Source: Ponticaulis koreensis DSM 19734
GTDB taxonomy: Bacteria > Pseudomonadota > Alphaproteobacteria > Caulobacterales > Hyphomonadaceae
Direction: 5' to 3'
Length of the DNA: 64,000 bases
NCBI RefSeq assembly: GCF_000420665.1
Contig: NZ_ATVJ01000001.1
Coordinates: forward strand, 1,745,588 to 1,809,587
The notes beneath the pieces were generated by a model. That model worked only from the letters and a program-made list of their open reading frames with translations, did no database searches and had not been told where the DNA came from. The translations under genes and the position numbers were made by a program. Shown here one piece after another: positions 33,854 through 43,210 of the stretch; position 1 is the first letter of the stretch, and each line of letters begins with the position of its first letter.

Positions 33854-35917
33854 ATGGGTCAGACAAATCGAATATCCCAGGCAGGACTTGATCTTATCAA
33901 GAACTTCGAAGGGTTGAGGCGACGGTCGAGCAAGCTTCCGACGGGAGGCTGGATCGTGGGCTATGGACATACGCGATCTGCGCGTGAAGGCATTGAGGTT
34001 TCAGAGCGTGAAGCGGAATATCTGCTGCGCTACGATCTGCAGGAAACCGAACGCCTAGTTTGCGATGTCGTGAGGGCACCGCTGCACCAGAACGAGTTTG
34101 ATGCTCTTGTGTCGCTCGCCTGGAATATTGGTGAAGAAGCCTTCCGTCACAGCGATGTTCTGAAATATGTGAATTCCGGTGAGATGCTTGCGGCGGCTGA
34201 AAGCTTTGCGGCATGGCGTAAAGCACGCATTGATGGCCATCTGATCGTTCTGGATGCGCTGGTACGTCGACGCGCCGCTGAGAAAAACCTCTTCCTCAGC
34301 CACCCTGCCGGTGCGCCTGCTGCCCCGAGCCTCGTCGTTCGCCCGGTTCTTGATTCTGCTGCGTCTGTGCTGGCGCTGTCCAACGGCGCGCTGTCCCTTG
34401 AGAACAAGCGTACTGAGGAAGCTAAAGCGACTGCACTACTTCCGGCTGCCGCGCCTGAATTGAATGCGGCGAACAGCAATGGTGAAGGCGAAGCGGAGGC
34501 TGAGTCTGAAGCGGACGTTGAAGCGGAAGTCGAAGTCGAAGAAGAAGCTGTTGCCGAAACTGCTGAAGAACCGTCTCAGGATGAAACAGATGCGGTAGAA
34601 GCCGAGCCTCAGACCATTGAGGAAACGACAGAAGAAATCGGAAACCGTGTTCGCGCAGAAGCATCTATCTGGGATGCAAGCGACGTCGTTGGCGACGAAG
34701 AGCTCGCCGACTATGACGAGATCGAAGACGATGTCGAAGATGACGGCATTGACGATACGCTTCTGGCGGCAGCAATCGCTGCATCAAACCTTTCCCGTCG
34801 TGACGATGAAGCGGAAGATGAAGCTGAACCTGTAGACGAGACTACAGAGACGGTCGCGTTCGCAACTCTGTCTGATGACGAAACAACTGCCGAGCCTGTT
34901 ATGCTTCCAGACCTGGAAGCCGCTGATGAAACTGAAGCCACAGCATCTGATGATGCGCAGGAAGATGATGCGACGTTGGAGGACAACGTCGCGCGTCCTA
35001 GCTTTCTGGACGATGCAGAAGCAGAGTCAGAAGCAGAAGCTACCGCTGAAGGTGCTAAGGAAAGCGAGACAGATGCCGAGCCGGTTGAGAAGGAAATCAA
35101 CTTCCTCGCGTCCGAACAGGAATCCGAGACTGAGACGAGCGCTGAAGAAGTAGAGCTCAGCGATCTCGATGAAGCTGAAGCAGACGAAGATGCTGGCGAA
35201 GCGCCAGTTACCGAAGCGCTTGGCGACGAGGACGAGGTAGAAGACACGATTAAAGCAGAACCGGTCGCGGTTGAAGGAGCCGAGATCGAAGCTGTTGCTG
35301 ACGTTGAGGAAACGACGCTGGTCGAGGCTGGGGTCGTGGAAGCCGAAAATGTTTCCGAGGCCTTGGAAGAGGCAGCTGATCTGGATGAAGAGCCTGCAAC
35401 ACTTCTCGAAGTCTCAGAGCCTGTAGAGGACGCAGTTGTCGAAGTTGCTGAGACGGAAGTCGAGGCTGCTGAGGAGACAATTGGCGAAGTCTGGCAGGAA
35501 GGCGAAAACTTCGTCGCCGAAACGCCCGAAGAGGCAACGGAAACCGTCGAAGCGCTGGATTACACGTCCGAAGACGACGATGACCGCCGCGTGACGATTG
35601 TTGATCCGCTCGTATCTGATCACTATCCGGGCGAAGACAACGGCGTTGATGCTGATGAGGTTCACGCGCCAATTTCAGGCAGCCGCAAGTCTGCTGGTGA
35701 CTTCTGGTTCGGCGTGTTCCCGTTCATTCTGCTCGCACTTCTGGGCGCTGCGATGTGTGTGTTTGGCGTCATGGATTGGGGGGGGTTGATCGGTTCTGAT
35801 GAGCCCGTCGCCGACAACCAGCTTTACGCGGGTCCATTCCTGACACTGATCGGTGGTTTTGGCCTGATCTTCGGTATCTACTTTATGATCCGCAAGCTTT
35901 CCGGCGTTGAAGACTAA
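33854..35917 (+). CDS. spmX: SpmX-like polarity protein with inactive lysozyme domain
   Basis: 687 residues. An N-terminal GH24 phage-lysozyme-like domain (about 1-150: ISQAGLDLIKNFEGL, WIVGYGHT) is followed by a very acidic Ala/Glu/Asp-rich linker (about 190-600). Two membrane helices lie near the C-terminus (WFGVFPFILLALLGAAMCVF; PFLTLIGGFGLIFGIYFMI). This is the SpmX layout of Caulobacterales, where it sits at the stalked pole and recruits DivJ. The catalytic Glu is kept (E19), but the Asp20 and Thr26 equivalents are Leu (28) and Ile (34). That agrees with the known loss of activity in SpmX. The linker is longer than the proline-rich one of Caulobacter. Confidence 0.85.
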   Translation: MGQTNRISQAGLDLIKNFEGLRRRSSKLPTGGWIVGYGHTRSAREGIEVSEREAEYLLRYDLQETERLVCDVVRAPLHQNEFDALVSLAWNIGEEAFRHSDVLKYVNSGEMLAAAESFAAWRKARIDGHLIVLDALVRRRAAEKNLFLSHPAGAPAAPSLVVRPVLDSAASVLALSNGALSLENKRTEEAKATALLPAAAPELNAANSNGEGEAEAESEADVEAEVEVEEEAVAETAEEPSQDETDAVEAEPQTIEETTEEIGNRVRAEASIWDASDVVGDEELADYDEIEDDVEDDGIDDTLLAAAIAASNLSRRDDEAEDEAEPVDETTETVAFATLSDDETTAEPVMLPDLEAADETEATASDDAQEDDATLEDNVARPSFLDDAEAESEAEATAEGAKESETDAEPVEKEINFLASEQESETETSAEEVELSDLDEAEADEDAGEAPVTEALGDEDEVEDTIKAEPVAVEGAEIEAVADVEETTLVEAGVVEAENVSEALEEAADLDEEPATLLEVSEPVEDAVVEVAETEVEAAEETIGEVWQEGENFVAETPEEATETVEALDYTSEDDDDRRVTIVDPLVSDHYPGEDNGVDADEVHAPISGSRKSAGDFWFGVFPFILLALLGAAMCVFGVMDWGGLIGSDEPVADNQLYAGPFLTLIGGFGLIFGIYFMIRKLSGVED

Positions 35918-35943
35918 TCAAAACCGAAATGACAATTTTAAAG

Positions 35944-35971
35944 AAGCCGGGCCTCGTGTCCGGCTTTTTTT
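35944..35971 (+). terminator. Terminator between spmX and the convergent kinase gene
   Basis: Stem AAGCCGG/CCGGCTT (35944-35950 and 35960-35966) followed by a run of seven Ts to 35971. It lies between convergent genes and overlaps the last bases of the kinase frame, so it serves spmX. Confidence 0.9.
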
Positions 35972-37316
35972 ATTTGCCAATGGCGTGGTGTTGAACCGGA
36001 ATTACAAACTCGGCTTTCAGCCCGCCCATACCGGACTGACCGAGATAAATATCGCCGCCATGGCTACGGGCGACATCGCGTGCGATAGCGAGGCCCAGAC
36101 CGACGCCTTTGATATTCTGGTTGCGTGCAGCATCGAGGCGAACAAATGGCTTAAAGGCATCCTGCAGCCTGTCTTCGGGGATGCCTGGTCCGTTATCTTC
36201 GACCGTTACGCGCGCCATATTCTTATCCTGATGAACTGTAATCATCATGGCAGAGCCATAGTCAGCTGCATTATTGATCAGGTTTGAAAGCGCCCGTTTA
36301 ATCGCCAGAGGCCGGATACGGACAATGACGCCGGGCAGGGCGGTGATCGAAAGCTGCGCTCTGTCTCCCATCACGCTTGCCGCATCATGTGTGATGGTGG
36401 AGAGGTCGCAGTCTTCATAGGCTTCGCCTTCTTCACCGCGTGCGAAGGCCAGATATTCGTCGAGCATGGCCGCCATCTCATCCAGATCTTTGCGGGCCGC
36501 TTTAAGGTCGTCGGAAGGTGGCAGCAAAGCGAGCTGTAACTTCAGGCGCGTCAATGGTGTGCGCAGATCATGGCTTACGCCTGCGAGCATGGCTGTGCGT
36601 TGTTCGGCGTGGGCCACAATTCTGTCGCGCATCTGGCGGATGGCGAGCGACGCCTGACGGACTTCGGTCGCGCCTGACGGCTTCAGGTCAGCCATATCTT
36701 CGCCGCGCCCCCAGGCTTCGGCTGCCGTTGCCAGCCGCAGAACCGATTTCACCTGATTGCGCAGGAAACCGATGGTGATGATGACCAGTAGAACAGAAAA
36801 GATCGCCACCCAGGCGATGAAGTTGTGTCCGGTTGTCGCAAATGCGCGCTTCTGGTCCACGAAGAAACGGAGCATCTGATCGCCCGCTGCAGCAGGCTGT
36901 ACCAGGATCTCGATTTGGGAGGCTGAATAGGCCGTGTCGAACCAAAAGGGCGTCTGCCCGAGACTGATGTCGAGTTCGTGGCGAAGTATTTCATCGCGGC
37001 TTTCGCGCCAGAATGCGCCTTCAATCGGATCGGGCAGCGGTGCACGTGGAATGAACTCGACCTCGAGACGCAGTGCATCTTCGGCGGTTCTGATGCGCTC
37101 TTGTACGGGGCGCGTGTCAGTGTCTGCGACGAGCAGCCTGGTCACTTCAGCGACTTCGCCAGCCACTGATTGAGACATTTTCCGGCTGACCTGCTGAATA
37201 TGTGAGTCATAGAACAGCCATGTCATCACGATGAGCAGCAATACGAGTGGCAATAGCACCAGAAGCAGGCTGCGCGCGTAGAACCCTCGCGGTGTGAAAT
37301 CTCTCAATCGAAGCAT
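35970..37316 (-). CDS. Sensor histidine kinase, EnvZ-like
   Basis: 448 residues. A membrane helix (about 13-35), a periplasmic sensor of about 120 residues, a second helix (about 155-180, FIAWVAIFSVLLVIITIGFL) and a HAMP domain. Next is the H-box VSHDLRTPLTRLKLQLAL, then N-box SNLINNAADYGS, G1 VEDNGPGIPED, and G2 GVGLGLAI. It phosphorylates the OmpR-type regulator encoded just upstream (4-bp gap on the same strand). With the MarR-family gene it forms a three-gene operon, marR-ompR-kinase, common in alphaproteobacteria. The signal is unknown. Confidence 0.93.
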   Translation of the reverse strand: MLRLRDFTPRGFYARSLLLVLLPLVLLLIVMTWLFYDSHIQQVSRKMSQSVAGEVAEVTRLLVADTDTRPVQERIRTAEDALRLEVEFIPRAPLPDPIEGAFWRESRDEILRHELDISLGQTPFWFDTAYSASQIEILVQPAAAGDQMLRFFVDQKRAFATTGHNFIAWVAIFSVLLVIITIGFLRNQVKSVLRLATAAEAWGRGEDMADLKPSGATEVRQASLAIRQMRDRIVAHAEQRTAMLAGVSHDLRTPLTRLKLQLALLPPSDDLKAARKDLDEMAAMLDEYLAFARGEEGEAYEDCDLSTITHDAASVMGDRAQLSITALPGVIVRIRPLAIKRALSNLINNAADYGSAMMITVHQDKNMARVTVEDNGPGIPEDRLQDAFKPFVRLDAARNQNIKGVGLGLAIARDVARSHGGDIYLGQSGMGGLKAEFVIPVQHHAIGK

Positions 37317-37319
37317 GAA

Positions 37320-38003
37320 TCAGGCGTCCGGCATTAAGCGGTAGCCAATGCTGCGCACCGTCTGGATATGGATTGGCTCTTTCGGGTCCGGCTCGATCTT
37401 GCGACGAAGGCGCGTGATCTGAACGTCGACGGACCGGTCTGCGCCAGCACTGGTTCCATTGGCCAGCGCTTCGCGGCTGACCGGCTCACCTGCATTCTCG
37501 GCCAGAATTTTCAGGAGCTGTGTTTCTCCATCAGTCAGGCGGACCAGCTTATCACCGTCCTTCAGTTCTTCACGCATCAGATTGAAGATAAGACCTGACA
37601 TTTCGATCTCTTCGACAGGCTCCTCAACAACAACACGGCGAAGTACAGCCGCAATGCGCAATGCCAGTTCTTCCGGTTCGAACGGCTTGGTGAGGTAATC
37701 GTCGGCGCCAAGCTTCAGGCCTTCAATGCGATCTGTCGTTTCGCCGCGAGCTGTGAGCATGATGACAGGGGTGGTTTTGTCCGTCTGGCGCAAATGCTCC
37801 AGCAGCTCGAACCCGTCCACTTGTGGCATCATGACGTCCAGGACAATCAGATCAAAGACGAGTTGCTCCAGTAGCTTCTTCGCCGTCACACCTCCATTTG
37901 CAGCTGTGACGTGATATCCGAGATTGCTGAGAAAACGGCGGGTGAGATCACGGATACGGTCATCATCATCAACAACAAGAATATGACTTGGCGCACGGTT
38001 CAT
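37320..38003 (-). CDS. OmpR-family response regulator, PetR-like
   Basis: 227 residues. Receiver domain (VVDDDDRIRD, phospho-Asp D56 in LIVLDVMMP, Lys in LTKPFEPEEL) and a winged-helix C-terminal domain (LTDGETQLLKILAENAG, SVDVQITRLRRKIEPDP, IQTVRSIGYRL). The start overlaps the MarR gene stop by 4 bp and the end is 4 bp before the kinase gene. The order MarR-OmpR next to ilvE matches petP-petR neighbourhoods known in Rhodobacter; target genes are unknown. Confidence 0.92.
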   Translation of the reverse strand: MNRAPSHILVVDDDDRIRDLTRRFLSNLGYHVTAANGGVTAKKLLEQLVFDLIVLDVMMPQVDGFELLEHLRQTDKTTPVIMLTARGETTDRIEGLKLGADDYLTKPFEPEELALRIAAVLRRVVVEEPVEEIEMSGLIFNLMREELKDGDKLVRLTDGETQLLKILAENAGEPVSREALANGTSAGADRSVDVQITRLRRKIEPDPKEPIHIQTVRSIGYRLMPDA

Positions 38004-38500
38004 GGTTTCGGCTGCTCCTCATGAATGCTGATGATGGTTTGTAGAAGCTCGATGGCGCCGGTAACGGACGGTTCGCCAGACTGGCGGTAAACTTGCGTCA
38101 TACCCTTGCGGATTGCAGCTAGCGCGTGGTCGATCAGTCCCATGCCCTGACGCGTAAGACGCAGTGCGCGGCGCCGGGCATCGCCTTCAGCTTTCGGACG
38201 GTCAATCAGTCCTTGTTTCTCAAGCCCCGCCAGAATGCGCGCAATGGTCGGCGTCGTGCCACCCACGCGGTCTCGTAGGCTGGAGACATCTATGCCGGGT
38301 TCAAGACAGATTTCCGTAAGTACAGCCACTTCTGTCGCGGATAATCCTGCATCGGAAATTGAACGGCGCAGCTGGACTTCTATTTTGCGCGCGGCAGCCA
38401 GAAGCGTGAGCGTGCCCCTGTCTAGATTTTCCTCTGTCAGGAAAAGTCTGCCATCGAGGCGCTCCGCTCGCGGCTTATTGGGGAAAGAATTGACGCTCAT
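38000..38500 (-). CDS. MarR-family regulator, PetP-like
   Basis: 166 residues. Winged helix-turn-helix (LSATEVAVLTEICLEPGIDVSSLRDRVGGTTPTIARILAGLEKQG), wing with Asp/Arg motif (KAEGDARRRALRLTRQG), and a dimerisation C-terminus. First gene of the three-gene regulatory operon. It is divergent from ilvE with 132 bp between them, so a shared control region is possible. Confidence 0.88.
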   Translation of the reverse strand: MSVNSFPNKPRAERLDGRLFLTEENLDRGTLTLLAAARKIEVQLRRSISDAGLSATEVAVLTEICLEPGIDVSSLRDRVGGTTPTIARILAGLEKQGLIDRPKAEGDARRRALRLTRQGMGLIDHALAAIRKGMTQVYRQSGEPSVTGAIELLQTIISIHEEQPKP

Positions 38501-38632
38501 TGGGCTATTTTGACACGATTTTATCGGTTTCTGCCAGTGCGATTTCCATTGCCAAGCAGGCTATAGAAGTTATTCAGTAGATCAGATACTCATACTGAGA
38601 TGAACTCAGACGCATAAAGAAGGAAAAAGGCT

Positions 38633-39502
38633 TTGGCCCCCTACGACGATCGCGACGGCTATATCTGGATGGATGGGGAATTCGTGCCGTGGCGGGATAC
38701 GAAAGTACACCTGCTGACGCACGCCCTGCATTACGCATCTTCCGTTTTTGAAGGCGAGCGCGCTTACAATGGTGTGATTTTCAAATCTCGTCTGCACTCT
38801 GAACGCCTGCATAATTCTGCGAAGATTATGGGCTTCGAAATCCCGTACACGGTCGATCAGATCGAAGACGCAAAGAAAGAAGCTCTGGCGCGTTCAGGCC
38901 TTGAAAGTGCTTACATCCGTGCGATTGCATGGCGCGGTTCTGAAATGATGGGCGTGTCTGCACAGCAGAACACAATCCACCTCGCAATTGCGGTCTGGCA
39001 TTGGGGCGACTATTTCGCAGACAAGATGAAAGGCATCCGCCTCACTCACGCACAATGGCGTCGTCCGGCTCCGGACACTGCGCCATGCCACGCGAAAGCT
39101 GCTGGCCTCTACATGATCTGTACGCTCTCCAAACATGCTGCGGAGAAAGATGGATATGCTGATGCGCTGATGCTGGATTACCGCGGTCAGGTCGCTGAAG
39201 CGACAGGAGCGAACATCTTCTTCGTTCGCGATGGCGCGATTCACACGCCAACACCTGATTGCTTCCTTAACGGTCTGACCCGACAGACGGTTATCGGTCT
39301 CGCCAAAGAGCGCCAGATTGAAGTCATTGAACGCGCGATCATGCCGGATGAGCTATCGACATTCTCAGAATGCTTCATCACCGGCTCGGCGGCCGAAGTG
39401 ACGCCTGTGTCAGAGATTGGCGAGCATATCTACAAGCCGTCAGACATTTCCCGGTACATGGTGGATGACTATTCCAACCTCGTTCGGGGCGTGAAGGTCT
39501 GA
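38633..39502 (+). CDS. ilvE: Branched-chain amino-acid aminotransferase IlvE
   Basis: 289 residues from a TTG with AAGGA upstream; no in-frame ATG suits. Fold-type IV PLP enzyme: N-terminal GYIWMDGEFVPWRDTKVHLLTHALHY, substrate-site Arg and Tyr, PLP Lys K155 in CHAKAAGLY, the glutamate in QVAEATGANIFFV, NGLTRQTVIGL, and ECFITGSAAEVTPVSEIG. It makes Leu, Ile and Val from their keto acids with glutamate. It is monocistronic, with a strong terminator 25 bp after the stop. The ATG at 38663 would cut off conserved residues. Confidence 0.95.
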   Translation: MAPYDDRDGYIWMDGEFVPWRDTKVHLLTHALHYASSVFEGERAYNGVIFKSRLHSERLHNSAKIMGFEIPYTVDQIEDAKKEALARSGLESAYIRAIAWRGSEMMGVSAQQNTIHLAIAVWHWGDYFADKMKGIRLTHAQWRRPAPDTAPCHAKAAGLYMICTLSKHAAEKDGYADALMLDYRGQVAEATGANIFFVRDGAIHTPTPDCFLNGLTRQTVIGLAKERQIEVIERAIMPDELSTFSECFITGSAAEVTPVSEIGEHIYKPSDISRYMVDDYSNLVRGVKV

Positions 39503-39526
39503 TCCGAAGCAGAACTTAAAACAAGA

Positions 39527-39553
39527 AAGGCGAGCCGCGCGGCTCGCCTTTTT
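39527..39553 (+). terminator. Rho-independent terminator after ilvE
   Basis: Perfect 10-bp stem AAGGCGAGCC/GGCTCGCCTT with a GCGC loop, followed by TTT. Confidence 0.93.
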
Positions 39554-39992
39554 CTTTGTGGAAGTCGGGTGGTCTTCCCTGTGCAGGCCAGATCCTCGTG
39601 AAATCGGGCATTATATGCTCTTCAGAAAAAGTTGGCGGCCGGTGACCCGGCCGCCAGTGATCGGAGCGTATCCCGTCTCCTGAATGAACAAAAACACGTT
39701 TACCTTTTAAAAGTTAATAGGGTGACAATAAAACACGTCGAAATCTTGATTTATTAAGTTGTATATACTGTAATTGAGACTGTTTCTCAAAATTTATACA
39801 TTACAAACAATGATTTAAAGCTAAAACGGTTTCCTGACTTAGTAAGTATGTTTTTTCAAAACTATGCAGAAGCGGGTGCGGCGGATAACCGCAAAAAATT
39901 TAGGGCTGGAACCTTGTGTTGTAAAAATAGCACACCATGTTTCTTGAGACGGTTGCCGCATCCTGCGGCATAGATTTTCGAAGAGTAGAGCC
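39554..39992 (+). other. AT-rich gap upstream of clpB
   Basis: About 440 bases, very AT-rich between 39700 and 39870. A weak heat-shock-type promoter candidate is CTTG near 39913 with CATGTT 19 bases on; the -10 match is poor. A short hairpin precedes the clpB ribosome site. No gene is supported. Confidence 0.4.
39954..39970 (+). promoter_or_regulatory. Hairpin in the clpB leader
   Basis: A perfect stem TGCCGCA/TGCGGCA with a TCC loop ends 22 bases before the clpB ATG. It does not cover the ribosome site (AAGAGTAGAG), so a direct thermosensor is doubtful. It could stabilise the mRNA or modulate translation. Confidence 0.4.
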
Positions 39993-42620
39993 ATGAACCC
40001 AGAAACCTATACAGAACGCGCCCGCGCGGTCATTCAGGCTGCTCAATCCTCCGCGCTTGCGGCACGCCATCAGCAATTCACGCCGGAGCATTTGCTTAAA
40101 GCAATGCTGGAGGATAAAGACCAGCTCGCTGCTAACCTTATCACGGCTGCCGGTGGACGTGCCGATCTTGTGCGCTCAGCTGTGGACGAAGCCCTGACTA
40201 AACTGCCAGCCGTTTCCGGGGTTAATGGTCAGATCTATCTCGCCAGCGAAACCGCACAGGTTTACCAGACGGCGGATAAGGATGCGAAAGCGGCAGGAGA
40301 CAGCTTTGTCACTGTGGAACGCATTCTGATCGCAATTGCCAAGACACAGTGTAAGGCGGCTGACGCGCTGCGGTCTTCCGGTGCAACGCCAGAAGGTCTC
40401 CAGCAAGCTGTCGACAAGCTACGCCAGGGCCGGACAGCGGACAGTGAAAACGCCGAAGAAGGTTATGAGGCGCTTAAGAAATATGCGCGCGATCTCACTG
40501 AGGATGCCCGTTCCGGCAAGCTTGATCCCGTTATTGGCCGCGACGAAGAAATTCGCCGCACGATTCAGGTGCTTTCCCGACGTACTAAAAACAATCCTGT
40601 GCTCATTGGTGAGCCGGGTGTCGGTAAAACCGCCATTGCAGAAGGTCTCGCCCTCCGCATCATCAACGGTGATGTGCCTGAGAGCCTGAAGGATAAACGT
40701 CTCCTCGCGCTGGATATGGGCGCACTGATTGCGGGTGCGAAATTCCGCGGTGAGTTCGAAGAGCGCCTTAAGTCTGTTCTCAATGAGGTTCAGACGTCCG
40801 AGGGTGAAATCGTGCTCTTTATTGACGAGATGCACACGCTGGTCGGTGCCGGCAAGTCGGACGGCGCGATGGATGCATCCAACCTGTTAAAGCCTGCGCT
40901 TGCGCGCGGTGAACTCCATTGTGTTGGCGCAACCACGCTGGATGAGTATCGCAAATATGTTGAGAAGGACGCGGCGCTGGCCCGTCGTTTCCAGCCGGTC
41001 TTTGTTGATGAACCGACAGTGGAAGATACGATTTCTATTCTGCGCGGTTTGAAAGATCGTTATGAAGTACATCATGGCGTGCGCATTTCTGACGGTGCGA
41101 TTGTGGCGGCTGCGACGCTCTCCAACCGCTACATCACAGACCGCTTCCTGCCGGATAAAGCCATCGACCTGATGGACGAGGCGGCATCGCGCCTGCGTAT
41201 GCAGGTCGACTCCAAACCGGAAGAGCTGGACGAGATCGACCGCCGTCTGATGCAGCTGAAGATTGAAGCCGAAGCGCTGAAGAAAGAGAAAGACGAGGCG
41301 TCTCAGGACCGGCTTGAAAAGCTGGGCTCGGAAATCTCTGAACTTGAGACGAAGTCAGCGGAACTCACGACAGCGTGGCAGGCGGAGAAGCAGAAACTGG
41401 CCGGGTCTACCGAAGCCAAGAAGAAGCTCGACCAACTGCGTGCAGAGCTCGCTGATGCTGAACGTCGTCAGGACTGGGGCCGCGCGAGCGCGCTCAAATA
41501 CGGCGAAATTCCACAGCTCGAACAGCTGGTGAAAGATGCTGAAGCGCGTGATGGCGACGGAGCTGGTGCCGAAGAAGGTCTGGTTTCTGAAGTCGTTCGA
41601 TCTGAAAACATCGCGCAGGTTGTATCCAAATGGACTGGCGTGCCTGTCGACAAGATGATGGAAGGCGAACGCGAAAAACTGCTTCGTATGGAAGATGAGC
41701 TTCGCAAACGCGTTGTTGGTCAGGAAGAGGCGCTGTCGGCCGTTTCTAATGCGGTGCGTCGGTCGCGCGCAGGCTTGCAGGACCCGAACCGTCCGATCGG
41801 TTCATTCCTGTTCGTCGGCCCGACCGGTGTCGGTAAAACCGAGCTTACCAAGGCGCTTGCCGGTTTCCTGTTTGATGATGAGCAGGCGGTGCTGCGTCTC
41901 GATATGTCGGAATACATGGAGAAACACGCGGTTAGCCGTCTGATCGGCGCGCCTCCGGGCTATGTCGGTTATGATCAGGGCGGCGCGCTGACTGAAGCGG
42001 TACGTCGAAGGCCGTATCAGGTGGTTCTGTTCGACGAGGTCGAGAAGGCCCACCCGGATCTGTTCAATGTGCTGCTCCAGGTGCTAGACGATGGTCGTCT
42101 GACTGATGGTCAGGGCAAAACGGTCGACTTCAAGAACACGCTGATCATCATGACGTCTAACCTTGGCGCAGATGCTCTGGCGAATGACGATAGTGACGAT
42201 GAAATCTCTGACGGCGCACGGGAGTCCGTGTCTGCAGCGATCCGGTCCCACTTCCGTCCGGAGTTTTTGAACCGTATCGATGAGACCGTGTTCTTCAAAC
42301 GCCTTGGTCGTAACGAGATCGACCGGATCGTGGACATTCAGGTCGACCGTCTGGCACGTCTGCTGGCAGATCGTCAGATTGAGATTGATCTGGATCAGGC
42401 CGCTAAGACCTGGCTCGCAAATCGCGGCTATGACCCGATCTATGGCGCGCGTCCGCTCAAGCGTCTCATTCAACGTGAGCTGCAGGACCCGCTTGCTCGC
42501 CTGATCCTTGAAGGGAAGGTGAAGGATGGGGAGACTGTGAAGGTTTCTGCTGAGGCGGGTATGCTCGAACTCAACGGCATGCCGGGCTCGATGGTGAAGG
42601 GCGAACGCGCAGTTAGCTAA
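39993..42620 (+). CDS. clpB: Disaggregase ClpB
   Basis: 875 residues, normal for ClpB. Clp-N domain (about 1-150); AAA1 with [15 protein letters not shown] and [13 protein letters not shown]; the coiled-coil middle domain (about 400-530) that separates ClpB from ClpA/C; AAA2 with [27 protein letters not shown] and [13 protein letters not shown]. There is no ClpP loop (IGF) motif. It frees aggregated proteins together with DnaK in the cytoplasm. Heat-shock control is expected; the upstream region gives only weak support. It is a single gene ending at a hairpin shared with the convergent MarR gene. Confidence 0.97.
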   Translation: MNPETYTERARAVIQAAQSSALAARHQQFTPEHLLKAMLEDKDQLAANLITAAGGRADLVRSAVDEALTKLPAVSGVNGQIYLASETAQVYQTADKDAKAAGDSFVTVERILIAIAKTQCKAADALRSSGATPEGLQQAVDKLRQGRTADSENAEEGYEALKKYARDLTEDARSGKLDPVIGRDEEIRRTIQVLSRRTKNNPVLIGEPGVGKTAIAEGLALRIINGDVPESLKDKRLLALDMGALIAGAKFRGEFEERLKSVLNEVQTSEGEIVLFIDEMHTLVGAGKSDGAMDASNLLKPALARGELHCVGATTLDEYRKYVEKDAALARRFQPVFVDEPTVEDTISILRGLKDRYEVHHGVRISDGAIVAAATLSNRYITDRFLPDKAIDLMDEAASRLRMQVDSKPEELDEIDRRLMQLKIEAEALKKEKDEASQDRLEKLGSEISELETKSAELTTAWQAEKQKLAGSTEAKKKLDQLRAELADAERRQDWGRASALKYGEIPQLEQLVKDAEARDGDGAGAEEGLVSEVVRSENIAQVVSKWTGVPVDKMMEGEREKLLRMEDELRKRVVGQEEALSAVSNAVRRSRAGLQDPNRPIGSFLFVGPTGVGKTELTKALAGFLFDDEQAVLRLDMSEYMEKHAVSRLIGAPPGYVGYDQGGALTEAVRRRPYQVVLFDEVEKAHPDLFNVLLQVLDDGRLTDGQGKTVDFKNTLIIMTSNLGADALANDDSDDEISDGARESVSAAIRSHFRPEFLNRIDETVFFKRLGRNEIDRIVDIQVDRLARLLADRQIEIDLDQAAKTWLANRGYDPIYGARPLKRLIQRELQDPLARLILEGKVKDGETVKVSAEAGMLELNGMPGSMVKGERAVS

Positions 42621-42644
42621 CGCCTTTTGCGAAAGCAATTTCAG

Positions 42645-42674
42645 AAACGCCCTGTTCGAACGAGCAGGGCGTTT
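42645..42674. terminator. Bidirectional terminator between clpB and the MarR gene
   Basis: Stem AACGCCCTG/CAGGGCGTT (42646-42654 and 42665-42673) with a 10-base loop. It lies between the stops of convergent genes; the T run is short on both strands. Confidence 0.75.
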
Positions 42675-42680
42675 GTCTGT

Positions 42681-43121
42681 TCAGGGCGTTTCAACCGCTG
42701 ACGAAATCTTCTCCAGCATGCGTACGATCTCGTCCTGTTCTTCGCACGTGAGTGCAGAGAGCATCGTATTCATGTTGGCTAGATCCTGCCGGATTATTGC
42801 CGCGAGCATCTCATTCCCCGCCTCGGTCAGACGATGGGCTTTTGAACGCTTGCTTGTCGGATGCGGGGTGCGTTCTACCAGCCCCTGCTTTACGAGCCTG
42901 TCCATAACCGCCTGCTGCGTCGTTGGGACGACACCGAGGAACCGCGCGACATCTGCGGCGGACGTGTCCGGATAGTCCGCCAGATAGCGCAGGGTCTGAA
43001 AGTCCAGAGGATTGTAACGCATGCGTCCTTCCGCTGACGGATACTGTTGTTCGTCGACGGTAAAAATACGCAGCAATGTATTCACGCTCTGAAGCAGGCT
43101 CTGTGCGTTCCGGCTCGTCAT
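42681..43121 (-). CDS. MarR-family transcriptional regulator
   Basis: 146 residues. Winged helix (LDFQTLRYLADYPDTSAADVARFLGVVPTTQQAVMDRLVKQG) with wing PHPTSKRSKAHRLTEAG and a dimerising C-terminus. Divergent from a lipoprotein gene; the 89-bp space holds two palindromic sites, one of them overlapping a TATAAT box on each strand. By the usual MarR logic it should repress itself and the lipoprotein gene until a ligand is bound. Confidence 0.9.
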   Translation of the reverse strand: MTSRNAQSLLQSVNTLLRIFTVDEQQYPSAEGRMRYNPLDFQTLRYLADYPDTSAADVARFLGVVPTTQQAVMDRLVKQGLVERTPHPTSKRSKAHRLTEAGNEMLAAIIRQDLANMNTMLSALTCEEQDEIVRMLEKISSAVETP

Positions 43122-43143
43122 TTATGCAGCTCACAATTTTATG

Positions 43144-43186
43144 ATTATACGAAGTCCGTATAATTATTGTACGTTCCTCGTATTGT
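43144..43186. promoter_or_regulatory. Double operator between MarR gene and lipoprotein gene
   Basis: Site 1: ATTATACG-AAGTC-CGTATAAT (43144-43164), a perfect 8-bp inverted repeat. Site 2: ATTGTACG-TTCCT-CGTATTGT (43166-43186), with the TACG-N5-CGTA centre kept. The centres are 22 bp apart, about two DNA turns. Each arm of site 1 contains TATAAT reading outward, giving a -10 box for either gene. Binding by the MarR protein would block both promoters. Confidence 0.75.
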
Positions 43187-43210
43187 TAATCACGCGGAGA
43201 GGGTAAGTCG

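Noticed and set aside
34711-35247. Long Ser-rich minus-strand frame opposite spmX
   Set aside because: It mirrors the acidic Ala/Glu codons of spmX and has no ribosome site.
39912-39941. Heat-shock sigma promoter for clpB
   Set aside because: Only the CTTG part fits; the -10 element is poor, so it is noted as weak within the gap entry and not called as a promoter.
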